From positions 806,001 to 870,000 of the forward strand of contig NZ_WELG01000002.1 of NCBI RefSeq assembly GCF_009184425.1: DNA of 64,000 nt, written 5' to 3'. Source of the stretch: Flagellimonas olearia (GTDB lineage Bacteria > Bacteroidota > Bacteroidia > Flavobacteriales > Flavobacteriaceae). A program made the position numbers and the translations under genes. Of the stretch, positions 42,420 to 50,445 are shown piece by piece. A model generated the notes under the pieces. That model was given only the letters and a program-made list of their open reading frames with translations. It had not been told where the DNA came from and made no database searches. Each line of letters opens with the position of its first letter. Position 1 is the stretch's first letter.

Positions 42420-44376
42420 GAATATCCAAAATGACTTTGGTGCCTATTGGATTTCCCCCTTCATCAAAAAGGTCCACAATATCCACATCAAATTTATTCT
42501 GATAATCTTTTGAGAAGTTGGCCAAACGTTCCTTGGTTATGCGGATACCCACGGATTTTCTTTTGAGCACCCTGTTTTCTTTGTTGACCTCTGCAGCGCC
42601 CCTGCCCACACCGTTGTCCATAATTTCTATGGAAACGTGGCTTTGGTTCTTTCGTTTGACGTTCACATGGATTTTCTTTTCCCCTTCTTTTGGCGAAAGC
42701 CCATGCCATAAAGAGTTTTCCAAAAAAGGCTGCAATGCCAGGGAAGGCATTTTAATATTGGTGGGGCATACACTTTCGTCCACGGTGATTTTAAAGTCTA
42801 TTTCGTTGGAAAAGCGAATGTTTTCAATGTTCATGTATAATTCCACGGTTTCCAGTTCCTCCGCTAAGGTAATTTCCTTTTGGGAAGAAGCCTCCAATAT
42901 CTTTCGGACCAATTTGGAAAATTTGTTGAGGTAGTGAACGGCATTTTTTTGCTCGTTGTTGATGATGTAAAGCTTGATGGAGTTCAGTGAATTGAACAAA
43001 AAATGGGGGTTCATCTGACTGCGAAGCATGGTCTGTTCCAAGGAAAGCACACGCTTCTCGTTCTTGCTCTGGTATTGCCGATATAGAATATAAAGGATGG
43101 ATGATATGAGCCCCACAATAAGGGCGCTGACCAATAGGGTGGTCTGGTTTTTTCGAAGTCTAAGGCGTACGATCTCATTCTCTTTGGCCAACACGGAGAT
43201 TTGGTTGTTCTTCTTGTCTGCCTCATAACGGACAATGACATCGTTCATGTACCTGAGGTTGGTGGCATTGGAGATCTGGTCGCTATATTCATCAACCTTT
43301 TTAAAGTACTCATACGCCTTTTGATAGTTTCCCCTTGCTTCCTCAAGTTCCGAAAGCTTTTGATACCCATTGAGCATGTTGCTGGGCATATTGTGGCTTT
43401 TCGCCATTTCCAGGCCCTCTTGGATAAATGTATTGGCCTTGTCGTACTGTGCCAATTTGGTGTAGGCCCATCCCGTATTGATAAAAACAGAGGAGGTAAT
43501 GGAAAAATCGCCTATTTTTTTGGATTCCTTGTGCAGCGGCTCCAAGAGTACAATGGCCGCATAAGGCATATTTTGTTTCAGATAAATTTGGGCCAAACTG
43601 TTTTTACAGATGACCCTGCCATAGGCAGAGTTGATTTCCTCATTATAAGCCAAGGATTTCCGATAATTTTCCAAGGCTGCTTCCAAGTCACCCTTTTGCT
43701 CCAAACAGTCTCCGATGTTCTGATGGTTAATGGCCAGGCCGAGCTTGTTTCCGAGTTCCTCTTCCAATTTCAATGCCCTTTTAAACTGTGCAATGGCCAA
43801 GTCGTACTGCTCCAAGGTTTGGTAGAGGTTTCCAATGGAGTTCAGGGAAATATTGATGTGCCGTTTAATATGATGGGAAGGGTTTTCCACTTCTTCAGCC
43901 AACTCCATTGCTTTTTGGTGGTAATCCAAGGCTGTTTTTATGGCGTCAGTTCGTCTGTATACCACCCCAAGCATGTTCAGGCTTAAGACTTTTAGTTCGG
44001 TGTTGTTGGCGCTCTCCGAAAGTTCCAAGGCTTTTTCGTGTAGGTCCGCCGCTTTCTTGTATTGGGAAATGTTCCTGTATTTGGTCCCCAATTGGTTAAG
44101 GGCGAATGCCTCTCCTTCCAAATAATTGTTTTCCTTGGAGAAGTTGGCAAAGTAGCGTATCAGGGTGGTATCCCCTTTCTCAGGTTTCAACTCGGTATCC
44201 AATGCCACATACGTCTTGGGCATCAATTGTACGATCCTTTCCACCTTTTCCTTAAAAGCTTCAGGAATTTCTTGGGCGTAAAATGTTGCAACAAACAAAA
44301 GGTAGGCCAAGGAAAATAGAGTTGCCCTTCGCAGTCGACCTAATTTTTCGATGTGTGTGGACTCTATTTTGGACAC
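42409..44376 (-). CDS. TPR-containing LytS-type sensor histidine kinase
   Basis: A 655-residue kinase. An N-terminal signal or anchor (about residues 18-35) precedes an extracytoplasmic array of TPR repeats (about 60-375), a transmembrane helix (about 395-415, LLVSALIVGLISSILYIL in part) and a His_kinase domain. The phospho-acceptor is in SQMNPHFLFNSLN, with ATPase boxes LQPFLENSLWHGL and IMDNGVGRG. The start codon is GTG at 44376: no ATG occurs before residue 52 and the signal segment requires the upstream start. The LytTR response regulator gene lies 15 bases upstream, so this is a complete two-component pair. Confidence 0.92.
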   Translation of the reverse strand: MSKIESTHIEKLGRLRRATLFSLAYLLFVATFYAQEIPEAFKEKVERIVQLMPKTYVALDTELKPEKGDTTLIRYFANFSKENNYLEGEAFALNQLGTKYRNISQYKKAADLHEKALELSESANNTELKVLSLNMLGVVYRRTDAIKTALDYHQKAMELAEEVENPSHHIKRHINISLNSIGNLYQTLEQYDLAIAQFKRALKLEEELGNKLGLAINHQNIGDCLEQKGDLEAALENYRKSLAYNEEINSAYGRVICKNSLAQIYLKQNMPYAAIVLLEPLHKESKKIGDFSITSSVFINTGWAYTKLAQYDKANTFIQEGLEMAKSHNMPSNMLNGYQKLSELEEARGNYQKAYEYFKKVDEYSDQISNATNLRYMNDVIVRYEADKKNNQISVLAKENEIVRLRLRKNQTTLLVSALIVGLISSILYILYRQYQSKNEKRVLSLEQTMLRSQMNPHFLFNSLNSIKLYIINNEQKNAVHYLNKFSKLVRKILEASSQKEITLAEELETVELYMNIENIRFSNEIDFKITVDESVCPTNIKMPSLALQPFLENSLWHGLSPKEGEKKIHVNVKRKNQSHVSIEIMDNGVGRGAAEVNKENRVLKRKSVGIRITKERLANFSKDYQNKFDVDIVDLFDEGGNPIGTKVILDIPTI

Positions 44377-44391
44377 AGGGATTGAGGGGGA

Positions 44392-45126
44392 TTACAGCAT
44401 ATCCAAAAAATCGGATTTTTTTTGCCGGGAGACAGGAATCTTGTGGTTGGACTCCAAGACCACATAGCCGTCCGTTTTTAGAAATTCTTTTATCTTGTTC
44501 AGGTTGATGATGTAGGAATTGTGTATCCTGAAAAAGCTGTTATCAGGTAAGAGGGCATTTACTTCTTTGAGTTTTTTGGTGAGAAGTATTTTTTGCCCAT
44601 CGCTCAAAAAAATGGTGCTGTAGTTTCCGTCAGATTCGGCATACAGGATATCGTCACTGTTCAGGAACAGCAATTTACCATCCGTATTGATGGTTATTTT
44701 TTTGCTGTGGGATTCTGCATTGAAATTCAGTAGAATCTTTTCCAACCGATTAACGGTCAAATTTTTGGCATTGAATTTCTTGATTTTTGCAATGGTCACT
44801 TCCAAATCATCCGTATCAATGGGCTTGAGCAGATAATCTATAGCTTCGTTCTTCAAGGCCTGTAGGGCATACTGGTTATAAGCTGTGGTAATGACAACGG
44901 GGAAGTCCTTGTTTTTAAGGCTTTTAATGAACTGAAATCCATCCATGGCCGGCATTTCAATGTCCAAAAAAAGGCAGTCCGGGGTATTGCGTTCCAGATA
45001 CTCCAAAGCCTCATGGGCATCGGTGAAGGAAGCTACAATATCCACCTCATCGCTCAAGTTGGTCAATTCCCAACTCAAGCTTTGAAGAGCCTTTATTTCG
45101 TCGTCAACAATAACAGCTTCTAGCAT
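44392..45126 (-). CDS. LytTR-type response regulator
   Basis: A 244-residue response regulator. The receiver domain (about residues 1-120) has acidic residues DDE at 8-10, the phospho-acceptor Asp55 in FLDIEMPAMDG and the conserved Lys of LLKPI. The LytTR DNA-binding domain (about 140-244) includes DILYAESDGNYSTI and FFRIHNSYIINLNKI. Its cognate kinase is the TPR sensor encoded just downstream. LytTR regulators of this kind bind two direct repeats about 21 bases apart, so the repeat sites before the collagen-like lipoproteins are possible targets of this or the membrane LytTR protein. Confidence 0.93.
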   Translation of the reverse strand: MLEAVIVDDEIKALQSLSWELTNLSDEVDIVASFTDAHEALEYLERNTPDCLFLDIEMPAMDGFQFIKSLKNKDFPVVITTAYNQYALQALKNEAIDYLLKPIDTDDLEVTIAKIKKFNAKNLTVNRLEKILLNFNAESHSKKITINTDGKLLFLNSDDILYAESDGNYSTIFLSDGQKILLTKKLKEVNALLPDNSFFRIHNSYIINLNKIKEFLKTDGYVVLESNHKIPVSRQKKSDFLDML

Positions 45127-45146
45127 GCTACGGTAATTAGGTATAC

Positions 45147-45154
45147 CAAATTTA
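45147..45154 (-). promoter_or_regulatory. -7 promoter element (TAAATTTG) for the LytTR/LytS operon
   Basis: On the minus strand TAAATTTG matches TAnnTTTG, 20 bases upstream of the regulator ATG. No -33 TTG at normal spacing. Confidence 0.45.
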
Positions 45155-45404
45155 TGATTATTCTTTCAACGCGTCCTTAAATTATGTGCTAATGGATGTA
45201 TTACACGTATAATCGGTAAAAAAAGCCGAATCAAGCGAAAAAGCTGGGCTTTCGGGCTTGTGTATCAATTTTTTAACCAAATGTCCATGGATACCAAAAC
45301 CAATTATACATAAAAGACAACCGTTTATACATACCCAAGGAGGAGCGGTGGCATTGTTGGCTATCTTGGCTCTGTCAAAAATTGGAGTATCATAAAGTAC
45401 TGTT

Positions 45405-45539
45405 ATGAGAAAATGTGTTGTATTGTTTGTGATTTTGGTGGCGGCTTTGATTTTTGCGGCAATTTCCGAGAAAAAGGAGTTGAAAATACAATCGCATTGG
45501 AATGAGATGGCTGTTGAAAGCAATCATCTATCTAGATAA
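45405..45539 (+). CDS. Possible 44-residue small exported/membrane protein
   Basis: A short frame of 44 codons beginning MRKCVVLFVILVAALIFAA, a convincing hydrophobic signal or anchor with a basic start, then a charged tail (SEKKELKIQSHWNEMAVE). It ends 13 bases before the candidate structured RNA. The region before it (45127-45404) holds nothing else that I can support. It may be a real small protein or a chance frame; no family is recognised. Confidence 0.35.
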   Translation: MRKCVVLFVILVAALIFAAISEKKELKIQSHWNEMAVESNHLSR

Positions 45540-45552
45540 GAAGTTCATATAC

Positions 45553-45731
45553 ATATTGCCAAGACTTGTACGGCCGAAGCAACCATTCTCTTGATTATAG
45601 AAACCGCTTGCAAAATAAAATCTTCGGTCTGCCCAGGGGTCAATTTTGGTTTTTAGGTTTCGGGGGAACTACCTAAATATTCCAAAGATCCTATCGGAAA
45701 GGCATGGAGAGGCCGTACTGTTTGGTAATAT
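45553..45731 (+). ncRNA. Candidate 6S-like regulatory RNA (6S-Flavo type)
   Basis: The gap 45540-46027 holds a sequence with strong long-range pairing. ATATTGCCAAG (45553-45563) pairs with TTTGGTAATAT (45721-45731), and GTACGGCC (45568-45575) with GGCCGTAC (45711-45718), giving a 19-bp closing stem. The distal arm stacks GGGGTC (45636-45641) on GATCCT (45687-45692), TTGG on CCAA (45646-45649 / 45682-45685), and TTTAGGT (45652-45658) on ACCTAAA (45671-45677). Between the arms is a large asymmetric bubble. This closing stem, bubble and terminal arm layout and the length of about 180 bases are those of 6S RNA, which binds RNA polymerase. A terminator follows on the plus strand. Confidence 0.6.
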
Positions 45732-45767
45732 CCCGTTAAGCTCCTGAGTTTAATCATCATAAAAACA

Positions 45768-45812
45768 AGACCAAAAAGTATATTTTTGATATACTTTTTG
45801 GTCTTTTTCTTT
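45768..45812 (+). terminator. Strong Rho-independent terminator after the candidate 6S RNA
   Basis: A perfect 15-bp stem, AGACCAAAAAGTATA (45768-45782) with TATACTTTTTGGTCT (45790-45804), a 7-base loop and the tail TTTTCTTTTT. No protein gene precedes it closely on this strand, so it most likely ends the structured RNA transcript. Confidence 0.88.
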
Positions 45813-46027
45813 TTGGTCGCCCAACATCAAAAACTTATCATTTTTTCCCATTTTGGTCAAACCCAAGAAACATCGTTGGCGACCCTAGATTTCAACAGTT
45901 TGTGTTAAAAACTTTGCCCCGGTTTTGCAAAAACCAACTTTACAATCTAACAACAATTTTGAATCTTTGTTAGCCTATTCGCATGGAAATTTCCTTCCAG
46001 ATTATAAACCTTTAGTAACAAGAAACT

Positions 46028-47014
46028 ATGTCGGCAGCCATTGAACCCATATTGCAAGAAAACAAAGACAGATTTGTGATTTTCCCCATAGAGCATCATG
46101 ATTTGTGGGAATGGTACAAAAAATGTGAAGCTTGTTTTTGGACTGCCGAGGAGATTGACCTACATCAGGATCTGACGGATTGGAACTCCAAGCTGAATGA
46201 CGACGAGAAATATTTCATAAAGCATATTTTGGCCTTTTTTGCCGCTTCGGACGGGATTGTGAATGAGAACTTGGCAGAAAACTTTGTGAATGAGGTACAG
46301 TACTCCGAAGCCAAATTTTTCTACGGGTTCCAGATTATGATGGAGAACATCCACTCGGAAACCTATTCATTGCTCATAGACACCTATGTGAAGGATGAAA
46401 AGGAAAAGAATGTGCTCTTCAAGGCCATCGAGAATTTCCCTGCCATCAAAAAGAAAGCGGATTGGGCCCTAAAATGGATAGAATCCCCAAGTTTTGCGGA
46501 GCGCTTGATTGCCTTTGCCGCGGTTGAGGGAATTTTCTTTTCCGGTGCATTCTGTTCCATCTTCTGGTTGAAGAAAAGAGGGTTGATGCCCGGGCTTACT
46601 TTTTCCAATGAACTGATTTCAAGGGATGAAGGAATGCATTGTGATTATGCAGTGCATTTGCACAATAACCACTTGGTCAATAAGGTGCCAAAGGAGCGTA
46701 TCAAGGATATTATCGTAGATGCCCTGAACATAGAAAGGGAATTCATTACCGAGTCATTGCCGGTGAGCCTCATTGGGATGAACGCAAAACTAATGACCCA
46801 GTACCTGGAGTTTGTAACCGACAGGTTGTTGGTGGAATTGCAGTGCGAAAAAGTGTACAACGCGACCAATCCATTTGATTTTATGGACATGATCTCCCTT
46901 CAGGGCAAGACCAATTTCTTTGAAAAACGAGTGTCCGAGTACCAGAAGGCAGGTGTTTTGAACAAGGAGAAGGATTCTGATTCGCAGAAAATCAGTTTCG
47001 ACGCGGACTTTTGA
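46028..47014 (+). CDS. nrdB: Class Ia ribonucleoside-diphosphate reductase, beta subunit
   Basis: A 328-residue diiron protein that generates the tyrosyl radical for ribonucleotide reduction. [13 protein letters not shown] carries the first Asp ligand, and [15 protein letters not shown] holds Glu106, His109 and the radical Tyr113. EGIFFSG and [14 protein letters not shown] give the remaining ligands. The [12 protein letters not shown] form is the eukaryote-like NrdB subtype common in Bacteroidota. The C-terminal tail ends ISFDADF, the segment that binds the alpha subunit. nrdA follows after 132 bases containing a perfect 18-base palindrome. Confidence 0.97.
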   Translation: MSAAIEPILQENKDRFVIFPIEHHDLWEWYKKCEACFWTAEEIDLHQDLTDWNSKLNDDEKYFIKHILAFFAASDGIVNENLAENFVNEVQYSEAKFFYGFQIMMENIHSETYSLLIDTYVKDEKEKNVLFKAIENFPAIKKKADWALKWIESPSFAERLIAFAAVEGIFFSGAFCSIFWLKKRGLMPGLTFSNELISRDEGMHCDYAVHLHNNHLVNKVPKERIKDIIVDALNIEREFITESLPVSLIGMNAKLMTQYLEFVTDRLLVELQCEKVYNATNPFDFMDMISLQGKTNFFEKRVSEYQKAGVLNKEKDSDSQKISFDADF

Positions 47015-47070
47015 TCCATTTTTTGTTGACTTTCCATGCCCCCGGAAGTCTTCATGACCTTAACCTAAAA

Positions 47071-47088
47071 ATGTTAAAATTTTAACAT
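47071..47088. promoter_or_regulatory. Perfect 18-base palindrome between nrdB and nrdA
   Basis: ATGTTAAAATTTTAACAT reads the same on both strands. It lies 59 bases upstream of the nrdA ATG. It could be an operator for a dimeric regulator or an RNA hairpin; there is no U-tract for termination. Confidence 0.4.
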
Positions 47089-47146
47089 CGCGGTATGCAA
47101 TTGGGCAAACACAACATATCAATTCAAATAAAACACTAGTAGCGCC

Positions 47147-49618
47147 ATGTATGTAGTAAAAAGAGACGGAAGAAAAGAGCCGATCATGTTCGACAAGATA
47201 ACGGCCAGGGTTAGAAAACTTTGTTATGGGCTCAATGCCCTAGTGGATCCCGTTAAGGTGGCCATGAGGGTCATCGAAGGACTTTATGATGGTGTTACCA
47301 CCTCAGAGCTCGATAATCTGGCGGCCGAGATTGCGGCCACGATGACCACAACACATCCGGATTATGCAAAATTGGCTGCCCGTATTTCCGTTTCCAACCT
47401 GCATAAGAATACCAAAAAGTCTTTCTCCGAGACCATGAAGGACTTGTACGAGTATGTGAATCCAAGAACCGGAAAAAAAGCCCCCTTATTGTCCGATGAG
47501 GTGTTCAAGGTAATTTCAGAGAATGCGGAGACTTTGGACTCCACCATTATTTATAACCGGGACTTTGGCTACGATTATTTCGGTTTTAAAACCTTGGAAC
47601 GCTCCTACCTGCTCAAGTTGAACGGTAAAATTGCCGAACGCCCCCAGCACATGCTCATGAGGGTAGCTGTTGGGATCCACTTGGATGACATGGACGCTGC
47701 TGTGGAAACCTATGAGTTGATGTCCAAAAAATATTTCACCCATGCTACGCCGACCCTTTTCAACTCAGGGACGCCAAAGCCGCAGATGTCATCTTGCTTT
47801 CTTTTGGCCATGAAGGACGATAGCATCGATGGAATTTACGATACCCTAAAACAAACGGCCAAGATTTCCCAGTCCGCTGGTGGGATTGGGTTGTCTATTC
47901 ACAACATTAGGGCAACAGGATCTTATATTGCAGGAACCAATGGAACCTCCAACGGAATTGTTCCCATGTTACGGGTTTTCAATGACACGGCCAGATATGT
48001 GGACCAAGGTGGTGGAAAAAGAAAAGGAAGTTTTGCGATTTATGTAGAACCATGGCATGCCGATATTTATGATTTTCTGGAACTTAAAAAGAACCACGGG
48101 AAAGAAGAAATGCGGGCCAGGGACCTATTCTATGCCATGTGGATACCGGATTTGTTCATGAAAAGGGTAGAGGCGGATGACACATGGACCTTGATGTGTC
48201 CCAATGAATGTCCGGGATTGTTCAATACCCATAGTGAGGAATTTGAGGCCCTATACACCAAATACGAAGCTGAAGGAAAGGGAAGAAAGACCATAAAGGC
48301 CCGAGACCTTTGGGAAAAAATATTGGAGTCCCAGATAGAGACGGGCACCCCCTATATGCTGTATAAGGATGCAGCCAATAGGAAGAGTAACCAAAAGAAT
48401 TTGGGGACAATCCGCTCCTCCAATCTCTGTACCGAGATTTTGGAATACACTTCCCCAGATGAGGTGGCCGTTTGTAATTTGGCCTCCATTGCATTGCCCA
48501 TGTTCGTGAAGAATGGGGAGTTTGATCATAAAGAATTGTTCCGGGTGACCAAAAGGGTGACCAAAAACCTCAACAAGGTCATTGATCGTAATTTCTATCC
48601 CGTCAAGGAGGCGGAGAACTCCAATATGCGACACAGACCTATAGGTCTGGGTGTTCAGGGATTGGCCGATGCCTTCATCATGTTGCGATTGCCTTTTACT
48701 AGTGATGAGGCCAAAAAATTGAACCAGGAGATTTTCGAGACCCTTTATTTTGCTGCCGTTACCGCTTCCATGGAACAGGCCCAAGAAGAAGGAGCCTATT
48801 CTACCTATGAGGGTTCGCCCATGTCCAAAGGGGAGTTTCAACACAATCTTTGGGGCATTAAGGATGAAGAGCTTTCCGGAAGATGGGATTGGGGAAAACT
48901 CCGAAAAGAGGTCAAAAAACACGGGATACGAAACTCCTTGTTGGTAGCCCCAATGCCTACCGCATCCACGTCCCAGATTTTGGGCAACAATGAATGCTTT
49001 GAGCCCTACACCTCAAACATCTACACCCGAAGGGTATTGTCCGGAGAGTTCATTGTGGTGAACAAGCACCTATTGGAAGATTTGGTACGATTGGGTCTAT
49101 GGAACGAAAACCTAAAACAGGAATTGATGCGTGCCAACGGTTCCGTTCAGGGTATAGATGCCATTCCAGAAGATATCAAAGAGCTTTACAAGACCGTCTG
49201 GGAACTCAGTATGAAGGATATCATCGACATGAGTAGACAAAGGGGCTATTTCATTGACCAGAGCCAATCGTTGAACCTGTTCATGGAGAATGCCAATTAT
49301 CCCAAGCTCACCTCCATGCACTTTTATGCTTGGAAGAGCGGTCTTAAGACCGGAATGTATTATCTGAGGACCAAAGCGGCAGTGGATGCCATTAAGTTCA
49401 CTTTGGACAATACCAAGAAAAAAGAAGAGCCTGTGAGTGTTGCGGTCGAAACTACGGAAACTGCCGCGGTGGCAACGGAAGCCATTAAAGTGGAGGCAGT
49501 GGCCGTAAACCAACAGGAAGTGGACATACAGCCCCTCACACCAGAAGAAATGAAAGAAATGATCGAGCGCGCCAAGGCAGGTCAAGCAGATGACGATTGC
49601 CTAATGTGTGGATCATAA
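47147..49618 (+). CDS. nrdA: Class Ia ribonucleoside-diphosphate reductase, alpha subunit
   Basis: An 823-residue catalytic subunit. Residues about 1-92 are an ATP-cone for allosteric activity control ([16 protein letters not shown]). The R1 core shows [26 protein letters not shown] with the catalytic Asn and Cys, [22 protein letters not shown] and [16 protein letters not shown] low-complexity Val/Ala/Glu-rich linker (about 765-800) leads to the C-terminal CLMC pair (Cys818/Cys821) that shuttles reducing equivalents to the active site. It makes deoxynucleotides together with nrdB just upstream. A terminator follows at 49667. Confidence 0.97.
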   Translation: MYVVKRDGRKEPIMFDKITARVRKLCYGLNALVDPVKVAMRVIEGLYDGVTTSELDNLAAEIAATMTTTHPDYAKLAARISVSNLHKNTKKSFSETMKDLYEYVNPRTGKKAPLLSDEVFKVISENAETLDSTIIYNRDFGYDYFGFKTLERSYLLKLNGKIAERPQHMLMRVAVGIHLDDMDAAVETYELMSKKYFTHATPTLFNSGTPKPQMSSCFLLAMKDDSIDGIYDTLKQTAKISQSAGGIGLSIHNIRATGSYIAGTNGTSNGIVPMLRVFNDTARYVDQGGGKRKGSFAIYVEPWHADIYDFLELKKNHGKEEMRARDLFYAMWIPDLFMKRVEADDTWTLMCPNECPGLFNTHSEEFEALYTKYEAEGKGRKTIKARDLWEKILESQIETGTPYMLYKDAANRKSNQKNLGTIRSSNLCTEILEYTSPDEVAVCNLASIALPMFVKNGEFDHKELFRVTKRVTKNLNKVIDRNFYPVKEAENSNMRHRPIGLGVQGLADAFIMLRLPFTSDEAKKLNQEIFETLYFAAVTASMEQAQEEGAYSTYEGSPMSKGEFQHNLWGIKDEELSGRWDWGKLRKEVKKHGIRNSLLVAPMPTASTSQILGNNECFEPYTSNIYTRRVLSGEFIVVNKHLLEDLVRLGLWNENLKQELMRANGSVQGIDAIPEDIKELYKTVWELSMKDIIDMSRQRGYFIDQSQSLNLFMENANYPKLTSMHFYAWKSGLKTGMYYLRTKAAVDAIKFTLDNTKKKEEPVSVAVETTETAAVATEAIKVEAVAVNQQEVDIQPLTPEEMKEMIERAKAGQADDDCLMCGS

Positions 49619-49666
49619 GTCTGTACTGGACTCAAAACAGTACATGTGATAGTGTTTATTGATTAG

Positions 49667-49717
49667 ATGCCTCGGAAAAGTTCACCCCACCATGAACAAC
49701 TTCCGAGGTATTTTTTT
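49667..49717 (+). terminator. Rho-independent terminator of the nrdBA operon
   Basis: CCTCGGAA (49670-49677) pairs with TTCCGAGG (49701-49708), extended by AT-G/TAT pairs, with an inner GTTC/GAAC helix and a TATTTTTTT tail. A 7-bp inverted repeat TGTACTG/CAGTACA (49622-49644) lies just before it. Confidence 0.88.
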
Positions 49718-49745
49718 GCCGTAATTAAGAAAAGGGCCAAAAACA

Positions 49746-49771
49746 AAAAGCCTTCCATATGGAAGGCTTTT
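49746..49771. terminator. Bidirectional terminator between nrdA and the GMC operon
   Basis: A perfect 26-base palindrome, AAAAGCCTTCC-ATAT-GGAAGGCTTTT, with A-runs on the left and T-runs on the right. It can terminate transcripts from both directions, in particular the minus-strand GMC operon ending at 49792. Confidence 0.85.
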
Positions 49772-49791
49772 ATGTGTATAAAGAACAAAAC

Positions 49792-50445
49792 TTACAACGA
49801 CCAGGCCTTGCCTCCGGTCAGTGTATTTAAATCTCCACAGCCAATATATTCACCAGGGATGGGCAAATAGGCCAAGACTTCTTCACCTACATATTCTGAT
49901 GATTTATAGGCCCATGTGGCCAAGTTCCTCAAATCATTGGCAAAAGAGAAACTGGCAATATCCTCATTGAGGGTAGCTTCTCCTCCCTGTTCTATGGCAT
50001 CCATATAACTGCTTATGGCTTCCGAATGGGCTGTTTCTTCCTCATCGGTTCGTTTTTTGAGATAGGTCTGTAAAACAGGCTCTATATCGGTAGCCTCAAC
50101 ATCCATTAGGGATGATTTTCCAGAATCGGCCAAGACCTTATCAAAGAAGTTGCCCATTTTCAATTTAACAAAATCTTGTTGTTCCTCAGGTAATACCTCA
50201 TTCATGTACGAATCGATAAAAACATGCACATTCATCTCAGTAGCAGAGGGTGTGTCTGTCTTGGGAAGGATTACATCCAAGGTCTGGGCCAGGGCATATC
50301 CCTGTTCTTGGTTCAAAAAGGAAGGAGTCCATTCGGCATAGGCCGGTTTGTCCTTGCAGCTTTGAAGCAACCCTAAAAGGGTGGGAGTGGCCACGGCATA
50401 GCCAAAGGCCATACCCATATTCTTAAGTGCGGATCTTCTTTCCAT
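49792..50445 (-). CDS. Gluconate 2-dehydrogenase subunit 3 family protein
   Basis: A 217-residue protein beginning MERRSALKNMGMAFGYAVATP, a Tat-like or lipoprotein-like export signal (QSC near residue 30 could be a lipobox). The remainder, with LDVILPKTDTPSATEMNVHVFIDSYM in part, is the gluconate_2-dh3 family, the small helper subunit of membrane-bound FAD dehydrogenases. It escorts the GMC subunit through the Tat system and may stabilise it. The start overlaps the stop of the upstream GMC gene by one base (TAATG), so the two are translationally coupled and should form a complex. A palindromic terminator follows. Confidence 0.9.
   Translation of the reverse strand: MERRSALKNMGMAFGYAVATPTLLGLLQSCKDKPAYAEWTPSFLNQEQGYALAQTLDVILPKTDTPSATEMNVHVFIDSYMNEVLPEEQQDFVKLKMGNFFDKVLADSGKSSLMDVEATDIEPVLQTYLKKRTDEEETAHSEAISSYMDAIEQGGEATLNEDIASFSFANDLRNLATWAYKSSEYVGEEVLAYLPIPGEYIGCGDLNTLTGGKAWSL

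Noticed and set aside
43201-43986. A 261-codon plus-strand frame opposite the TPR histidine kinase
   Set aside because: Antisense of a well-defined TPR region; the hydrophobic translation mirrors the Leu/Glu/Lys-rich TPR codons.
45182-45523. A 113-codon frame on the minus strand between the LytTR regulator and nrdB
   Set aside because: The translation is Thr/Ile/Cys-rich without a domain, it is antisense to a better small frame, and it has no promoter element or conserved start context.
49667-49870. A 67-codon frame after nrdA
   Set aside because: It runs through two terminator hairpins and into the antisense of the subunit-3 gene, so it is not a credible gene.
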